Shown piece after piece: positions 57,568 through 64,000 of a DNA stretch of 64,000 nt (position 1 is its first letter; every line of letters begins with the position of its first letter). Under the pieces are notes generated by a model, which worked only from the letters and a program-made list of their open reading frames with translations, ran no database searches and was not told the DNA's origin. This DNA is from Sipunculus nudus (taxonomy: Eukaryota; Annelida; Sipuncula; Golfingiida; Sipunculidae), in the NCBI GenBank assembly GCA_026874595.1, contig CM049319.1:64596417-64660416 (forward strand). Reading direction: 5' to 3'. The translations under genes and the position numbers were made by a program.

Positions 57568-60404
57568 ATGTTGTGGGAAGAATGAGAATCTGGGAAGATC
57601 CGGAATCCTCCTGGGAAAAATGAGAATTCTGATTTTTCCCGGGAATAATGGGAATTCCCATTCTTCCCGGGAAAAATGAGAATCATTTCATACTATGATT
57701 TGATTCTGATTTTTCCCGGGAAGAATGAGAATTCTGATTTTTCCCGGGAAAAACCAGAATTCTTATTTTTCCCAGCCAGCTCCAACTTGTTGAATGATAT
57801 CCTTTTTATAGTTAAAGCGGGTTGAGTTTGCATATTAAACTACAGTATTATTACCAAATTTTTATGTTATTAACTGACCATTGCTAAAAGAACAGTAACA
57901 TTTTTTGTCATGAAAAAAAAGTAGAAAACACATTTGTTAAAATCAGTTTTATTCACACATGATAGTACTAAACCCATTACATACATGTAAGTTGAAAACA
58001 ACCACACCTGATATTTACTGATTAGTTCTTAGCACACATGATTCAATTATAAAGATTTCTAGATGAGAATATTTTTAATCTACAATTCAGTTAAAATAAA
58101 CATCTATGTTAGATTGAGGAAGTATTAAAACAAGGGACCTATGGGTCACTGTGCTCAGCTGACGTTAACCTTGAAGGTAAAAATCTAAAATAATATCAAA
58201 TGGAGATAAAGTGTAAGAGGAAGAGGTAATAAAGGCCATGGTTGGTTTATATGATTGGTTTGTATTGATGAGCAAGAAATTGTTGCAAAAAATATTTTGT
58301 GACCTGACCATGTGTTTCCTAATGTTGAAACTAAAGCATGTGAGCAGTTTGTGAACAAATGATCTGTACTATTACCATGATCATTAGTTGGTTTTTCGAT
58401 TAAATGTTGACATTTCAGTAATTTACACATTTGTTCAATGGAATCTATTTTTTGTATAATATATATTATTAAATATATGTATTTTTTTATGAAATGTATA
58501 CATTTGAAATATAGCTAATTAACAACATAAAACAGGGCAAACAAAGCCTGATCTCAAATTCTGCTGAGGCAGGAAAATAATGAACAAATGTTTGTATTAA
58601 ATCATTTTTTTATCACATCAATTATTTTCTAATTTAAGTTTATATTTCTATACATTTCCAATTTAACATATATATCTGAATATAAAATTTGATTCATAAT
58701 TCTCAATTGCATCATCATAAATCTCAATCTTGTCAGATAACACCACATCATGCATACAAATGTTTATTTATTTTTTACCACAAAAATATATCTTTTAAAT
58801 CTGCAAAACAATAAATATCTAAAAATAATACTCGATTTAGATTTCACAATTTTTAATTGTGTCTTTATCCATAATGTGCTTCATATTTTATAATAATTTA
58901 AGCATACTGATGGGTTCAATAATATTTGTTAAAATCATTAAAAAGAAAATTGATATCTTTAAAAATGCTAAATTACACAACATTGCATCTTCTGCATTAC
59001 ACCTTGAATTATTTTTTCATGGAAAGTTTTTGCATATCGGAGTGAAAACAGCATTACAATTAAGGAGATACAGTGAAAACAATAACAATTACTGCATAAC
59101 ACTTGGTGGGTTGGGTTTGCAGGGGGGGGGGTTGATTGGGGTGGTGATATGAGAATAACTGTACACCTGTCACAGCAGGGGATCTCCCCCAGTGACTGTA
59201 ACAAATCAGAAACCCTGGCATAGCTGACTTCCAGTGACCTGGAGTGGGACCCTGCATCTGTAATCAAAGCAAGTGACTACAGAAAAAAAATCAATAACTA
59301 GCTTAATTTTCAAACTTTTATTTTCAAATTTCAGATTTAGACAAACTAAATATTTATGTTTACATGCTGTGAAAATTAAATCAATGGTGCTTACAGGAAA
59401 AAAACGTGCCATGGTCAAAGTTGGGCAAAATCTAAGGTGCTGATTTTTTTTTATGCTAATAACTTAAAAAATTTACAAAATTCAGATCTAATTTTGGGTA
59501 AACAATTGAATCTTAATTAGACATAGATATATACTTGAGAAAATAGACTCTAGTTTCAAAATTTTTTCATGTTAAGTGAGTTATTATTTTTCCTGATTTT
59601 TTACAAAGTCCATTATGTTTGGGCCCATAACTTAAAGAATTTATACTTTACAGACTTTATTTCTGGCATGTACATAGGAACTATATAGAGGAATATTTAT
59701 GGTAAATATGAAGAAAAACAGATGAGTGGTTTTGATATAAGGCAGTCCTGAAGTGTGAAAATAGATTTTAATAAAAAATTGAGGTTTTTCCTTAATTTCT
59801 CAAAGGAATGAAGTCACAAAGACCCAGTTTTCGGCTTGGTAGGAGATCTTGGGGACATCTAACATAATGCTGAATTTTGGATTCCTAGGTCTTACGGTTT
59901 CAAAACGTGCCACATCTACGGACGGACGGACGGACGGACAGACGGACGGACGACGGACAATGGACCACGACTATAGCTCAGATGACTTATAGTCAGCTGA
60001 GCTAAAAATTAAAAGAGTTAAGTTGGCATCAATAATTCCCATTCCCATTTTTCCCAGGTTTGAATTTCAAAACTGAATTCCACTCTCTTCCAGGAAAAAT
60101 GAGAATTCTCAATTTTCCTTGGAGAATCTGGAATTCTCATTTGTCCCAGGAAGAATTTTTCCAAGGTTTGAATTTCAAAACTGAATTCCACTCTCCCAGG
60201 AAAAATGAGAATTCTCAATTTTCCTGGGAGAGACTGGAATTCTCACTTGTCCCAGGAAGAATGAGAATTCTCATTCTTCCCGGGAAGAATGGGAATCCCT
60301 TCATACCATCTCTGGATTCTCATTTTTCCTGGGAAAAATCAGAATTCTAATTTTTCCCGGGAGGATTTTGGATCTTCCCAGATTCTCATTCTTCCCTCAA
60401 CATA
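57568..60404. mobile_element. Palindromic-TIR element, 'ttcccgggaa' type, split by a class-1 copy
   Basis: The left terminus (57,568-57,785) and right terminus (about 60,030-60,404) are inverted. The left reads 'atgttgtgggaagaatgag' and the right, on the minus strand, 'atgttgagggaagaatgag'. Both are packed with TTCCCGGGAA, AGAATTCT and GAATGAGAAT in both orientations, and TA tracts flank each side. The original interior is short (57,786-58,130 plus about 20 bp); the rest is the class-1 copy 58,131-60,007. The left end aligns with the 10,725 element, so they share ancestry. Confidence 0.75.
58131..60007 (+). mobile_element. Complete class-1 element (E1 type), copy 2
   Basis: Same ends and order as 8155-9985, but retains about 105 bp ('gaccatgtgtttcctaatg' onward, about 58,305-58,405) missing there and has a shorter G run (59,121-59,130). 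An ACGG tract (59,928-59,957) and a 3' hairpin (about 59,975-60,004) end it. ATTAAAA occurs on both sides (58,124-58,130; 60,008-60,014), but in such A-rich DNA this may be chance. Confidence 0.85.
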
Positions 60405-60446
60405 TATATATATATATACATAAATATATATATATATATATATATG
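60402..60446. repeat. (TA)n microsatellite
   Basis: Interrupted TA tract at the right end of the 57,568 element. Confidence 0.85.
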
Positions 60447-60700
60447 GTTTTTATATACCAGGCTAGTTCCCTAGCAAGATTTTGGTACATCGTTCAGGGG
60501 AGATTAGAAAATGACTTTTACAGTGAAATGTTAACCTGCTACAGACAGACTGAGAGTTAAGGACTGTGAATTACTTGTTTATCTTGGATGTTATGCTTCT
60601 CAACTGATATACAGGCATTCAAGTAAAAGCCCCACTGAAATAGATATTTAAGTGCATCAACATCTGTGATTATAATGAGACACATGTTGTTTTGTAATAC
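60447..60700. other. Short unassigned stretch
   Basis: Nothing recognised. Confidence 0.3.
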
Positions 60701-60702
60701 AT

Positions 60703-61135
60703 GTGGAGTTCGCATTTGACCCTTGTTAAATCTATTTCACTCAACCCAGTGGGCAAAACCTGGATTAAAAGTATTTCACCCAGGTTTGACCTGTTTTACA
60801 TATTGATTTTGCCCAGCATATTACCCAAAGATTTTCCATTGTTTATTTGATTTTATCAAGCAGGACTTAAACTTAGTTTCTTTCTGATTGGCCAGCTGAA
60901 GTTAACACACATTTTGTGAAAATTGATAGCAAATCAAGAGGCTCTGAAGACATAGCCTCTGTCTAAAAGAAGCCATTTACCACTCACTTTATATCATATT
61001 TGACTGTGCAGAGTACATCACTCTAATTAATAGGAATCCTGGGTAAACCAAAGAAATCCTGGGTAATACCTGGGTTAAACCTATGTTACCAAGTGCAGGT
61101 TTTACTCAATACATTACCTGAATAGATAAAGCAGA
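60703..61135. mobile_element. Palindromic element, 'gggtaaaacc' type, copy 2 (uninterrupted)
   Basis: Collinear with 51,740-52,570 minus the hAT MITE. At the MITE site this copy reads 'atcctgggtaatacctgggttaaacc' without insertion, an empty-site comparison. Ends are decayed. Confidence 0.65.
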
Positions 61136-61684
61136 TTATAATAATGAAATCTCTGTGTGACAGAAGTGTTTTACAAATTTATCAATGGTTCACAGTAAAT
61201 ATGAGCAGTTGTGAAATTCTAATATTTCTTTGAATAATGTAGTTATAATTATGTTCCGTCTAAATATTTATGATTACCTGAAGGTCTTATTAGACTAATT
61301 TTCTGGAACAGCTGAAAGAGGTTCTAGGTAAAAAACACTTTCAGATATTAAGACACTTCAGCAAAGTATGTTTATTGTGAATTGCTATTGCAAATGGCAA
61401 GAACATGTTAGTTGCTAAAACAAGTGACCCATGGGTCATTACACTAACCTGACCAACATGAGATCATGGAGTAATATTTGCCACTATTGGTCACATATTT
61501 GAAAAACTTCAAACTCTTGGAAAAATGTATCAGAAACAGAAAAAAATACAGACAGAAACTCCCCCCCCCACACACACACACACATGAATTTTGTATGGCT
61601 AGTAAGTTTTCAAATCACAATCATCACTTATCATGATGCTGAATTAGCTGCATACATGTTTGTTTAATTGCAGGTTTACATATC

Positions 61685-61945
<261 letters not shown>

Positions 61946-62560
61946 ACTTTAATATGTATAAGCAAATATTTGAATATATGCATATAAATTTGGTCCTGAG
62001 GTAAATTCTAAATAATATAATAGTATACTGCTGTATAATATTCTGATTACATTTCTGATTTGAAACATTTATCTCTCTTTCGACATTTGAGGAACCAACT
62101 ATTTTAGTCACAATACATCCCTATCTTCACCGAGCCACACAGCCGGAAAACAACATGCCAGATGATTTACCTTGATAACATGCAATGACTATATTTGTTC
62201 TAATTTTATACTTTCACATGTACCAGACAGTAACAGTGTATACAACATTTAAACCCAACAAGTAAACAATATATTAACAATAACATTGTGTATGGGTGTG
62301 ATGTAGACAGAAATATAATTATTAAAAGGACCCAATCACCTGTAAAGCATGTTGAATTAACACGAAAAATAGCTTCTTCCCTTTGAAATACATTTGTACC
62401 TGCCAAAATATTGCCCTAAAACTGTTTGCTTTAACTCCTGTAAATGAGTGTTAAAAAACAGGCAACATAAATTTGTTTAGCCCGGCCACGACACATGTCG
62501 ATCAGGAAATGCCCTGACTGACTTGGTCAGTCAGCTGAGCATGAGCTAAAATACAGATGG

Positions 62561-62930
62561 CCCCAAAATGCAGTCTTAGGGGACTGATGAACCAAGTCAT
62601 GATCAAGTAGCATACCAGGTTAAAGGGCTCTAGATGAAACCACAGGTGAGAAAAGTATATGACTGCTGTAATTCAATAATCTCAAAAACAGAGGATACAG
62701 CTGACAAAATTGTTTATATGAAATTGAAACTGCATGAGTACCAAAATTGTGATCCATTATCTGAAATCTGAACGATGATAAAAAATTATAAAAAGTTGGA
62801 ATGACAAATGTACAGAGATTAGCATTAATATATAATGCTGATTAATTCAGGAAGTCCATTAGACTGCAGGCATTAAGTAAGTGTCAGTCTATGTAATTCT
62901 GGGCTCACCTATTTTAGGAGAATCAAAGTT
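62561..62930. other. Family-B-like fragment then unassigned sequence
   Basis: 'gactgatgaaccaagtcatgatcaagtagcata' (62,580-62,615) resembles a B unit; the rest is unassigned. Confidence 0.35.
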
Positions 62931-63955
62931 GTCTGGGAATTACCAGGGTAAGAATTCCCAGGTGGTAATTCCTGGGAAATCACCCCAAAGAAATATTCAT
63001 GTGACCATGAAATAAAAAAAAAGTATTTGTACATTTGTGTACTTAATTAAAAAAAAAGGTTTTATTTTAACTATTTCAGTACTGGTAAAGCAGTTACAAC
63101 CCATTCAATATAATAAATTTAAAAGCATGTTTGCTGTCTGCATATACGGTAGTCAGTTTTTAACATGCATGTTAATTCCTCTTTTAAAGAGAACAATGCC
63201 AAAAATAATTACTACATGATAGAAAGAGCTATATGGAAATATATTTTGGGTTACATCTGACCTTCTAATGGGTTTCATAAGTCTTGTTCTGTTTGAATTA
63301 AAAAGTATGAATTCAGTGTGGAAAAATTATTCAGATTATTATAATACAGTGCTGTCAGGTCTGATTGCATTTACTCAATTAAGAATTGTTTACATCTAAA
63401 TGTCACTTTGACTTTATCATTCATTTCATTTTCTTGTGATGATAAATGTTACTGATGCTAAGGCTATGGTTATGTGGTTCATCATATACACTTGTACATA
63501 CTGCCCAGTTTTTCCATTTATACATGTTATTAAAGGTATTATGATAGCTGAAGTCCGGTTCCACAATCACAATGACTTGTTTATATAATCATAATTTCAG
63601 CTACAGGAAATATGATTTCCAGTACATCATCACCTGATACTGGCCTCCTATATGTTGAGGTGTCTTAGACCCCCTGTGGTGCCCACATAAGTAAACTTTG
63701 TTTCTTCTGTCATAATTACCACATAATGCACATGCATGTATGGTTTAAATAAGACTGTTTATCAAGATAAATTAGAAAACAGGTAAGAATTATCTGCTTT
63801 GTAATAATAATTTTAAGACCGTCAATAAGTGACTACTTAAAAAAACTGTACAAAGGTGTGACTATTAATCCTATAATTCCCAGTAATTCCTGGTAATTCT
63901 AACTGCCCTGGGAAATATGCTTATTTTCTGGAAAATTAACAACCCTGCAATTAAT
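62931..63955. mobile_element. Palindromic element, 'gaattaccagg' type
   Basis: The left end (62,931-62,985: 'gggaattaccagggtaagaattcccagg') and right end (63,872-63,955: 'taattcccagtaattcctgg') carry the same short motifs in opposite orientations. The interior has no repeat or intact ORF. Architecture as for the 51.7, 57.6 and 60.7 kb elements, with a different motif. Confidence 0.5.
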
Positions 63956-64000
63956 ATTAATTTTTAAATTACATTCTTTATGAATGATTGCAAGTTCTAT

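Noticed and set aside
63598-63668. Plus-strand terminal exon after 'ataatttcag'
   Set aside because: Only about 22 codons before a stop, no polyadenylation signal nearby, and it lies within a palindromic element.

Overview
This window is eukaryotic, AT-rich, intron-poor-looking and dominated by transposable elements. I see no operon, bacterial gene, rRNA or intact protein-coding gene. The abundance of short non-autonomous elements built from about 140-340 bp tandem repeats, followed by an (ACGG)n microsatellite and a terminal hairpin, is the signature of the 'pearl'/Helentron-associated elements known from bivalve molluscs. A bivalve (or closely related mollusc) is therefore the best guess; this is inference from repeat style, not from a gene.

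Layout. 1-13,673: class-1, class-2 and class-4 elements, a TA-flanked palindromic element (10.7-11.3 kb) and a class-3 element with a homogeneous 180-bp array (11.4-13.7 kb). 13.7-20.4 kb: mostly unassigned sequence, a G-rich repeat, and a class-4 element split by a tRNA-derived SINE that has a 14-bp target duplication. 20.4-25.7 kb: a palindromic MITE, a pogo/Tigger-like TIR element, and two candidate minus-strand exons (24,170-24,411 and 23,053-23,120) whose splice phases match; these are the best evidence for a host gene. 25.8-37.5 kb: a large inverted duplication carrying a degraded LINE, whose right arm was later split by an 8.2-kb composite class-1 element. 37.3-41.1 kb: more class-1 and class-2 copies and a hAT-like MITE. 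41.2-45.2 kb: mostly unassigned, with a SINE-like tRNA head and a 177-bp tandem duplication. 45.2-51.2 kb: nested class-1 and class-4 elements. 51.7-52.6 kb: a palindromic element holding a hAT MITE with a perfect 8-bp target duplication. 53.2-56.7 kb: a three-level nest. 57.6-60.4 kb: a palindromic-TIR element interrupted by a class-1 copy. 60.7-64 kb: further palindromic elements and a long (TA)n tract.

The unifying observation is that at least four element classes with unrelated bodies share one plan. The 5' end has a palindrome or small hairpin followed by a class-specific subterminal inverted repeat. The body often contains tandem repeats and the 12-bp palindrome GGTGGCGCCACC, and sometimes (ACGG)n. 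The 3' end has the matching subterminal repeat, usually in a hairpin, followed by an A-run. None encodes a recognisable protein, so all must be mobilised in trans if still active. Comparisons between copies inside the window give several filled/empty site pairs, which date nested insertions relative to each other.
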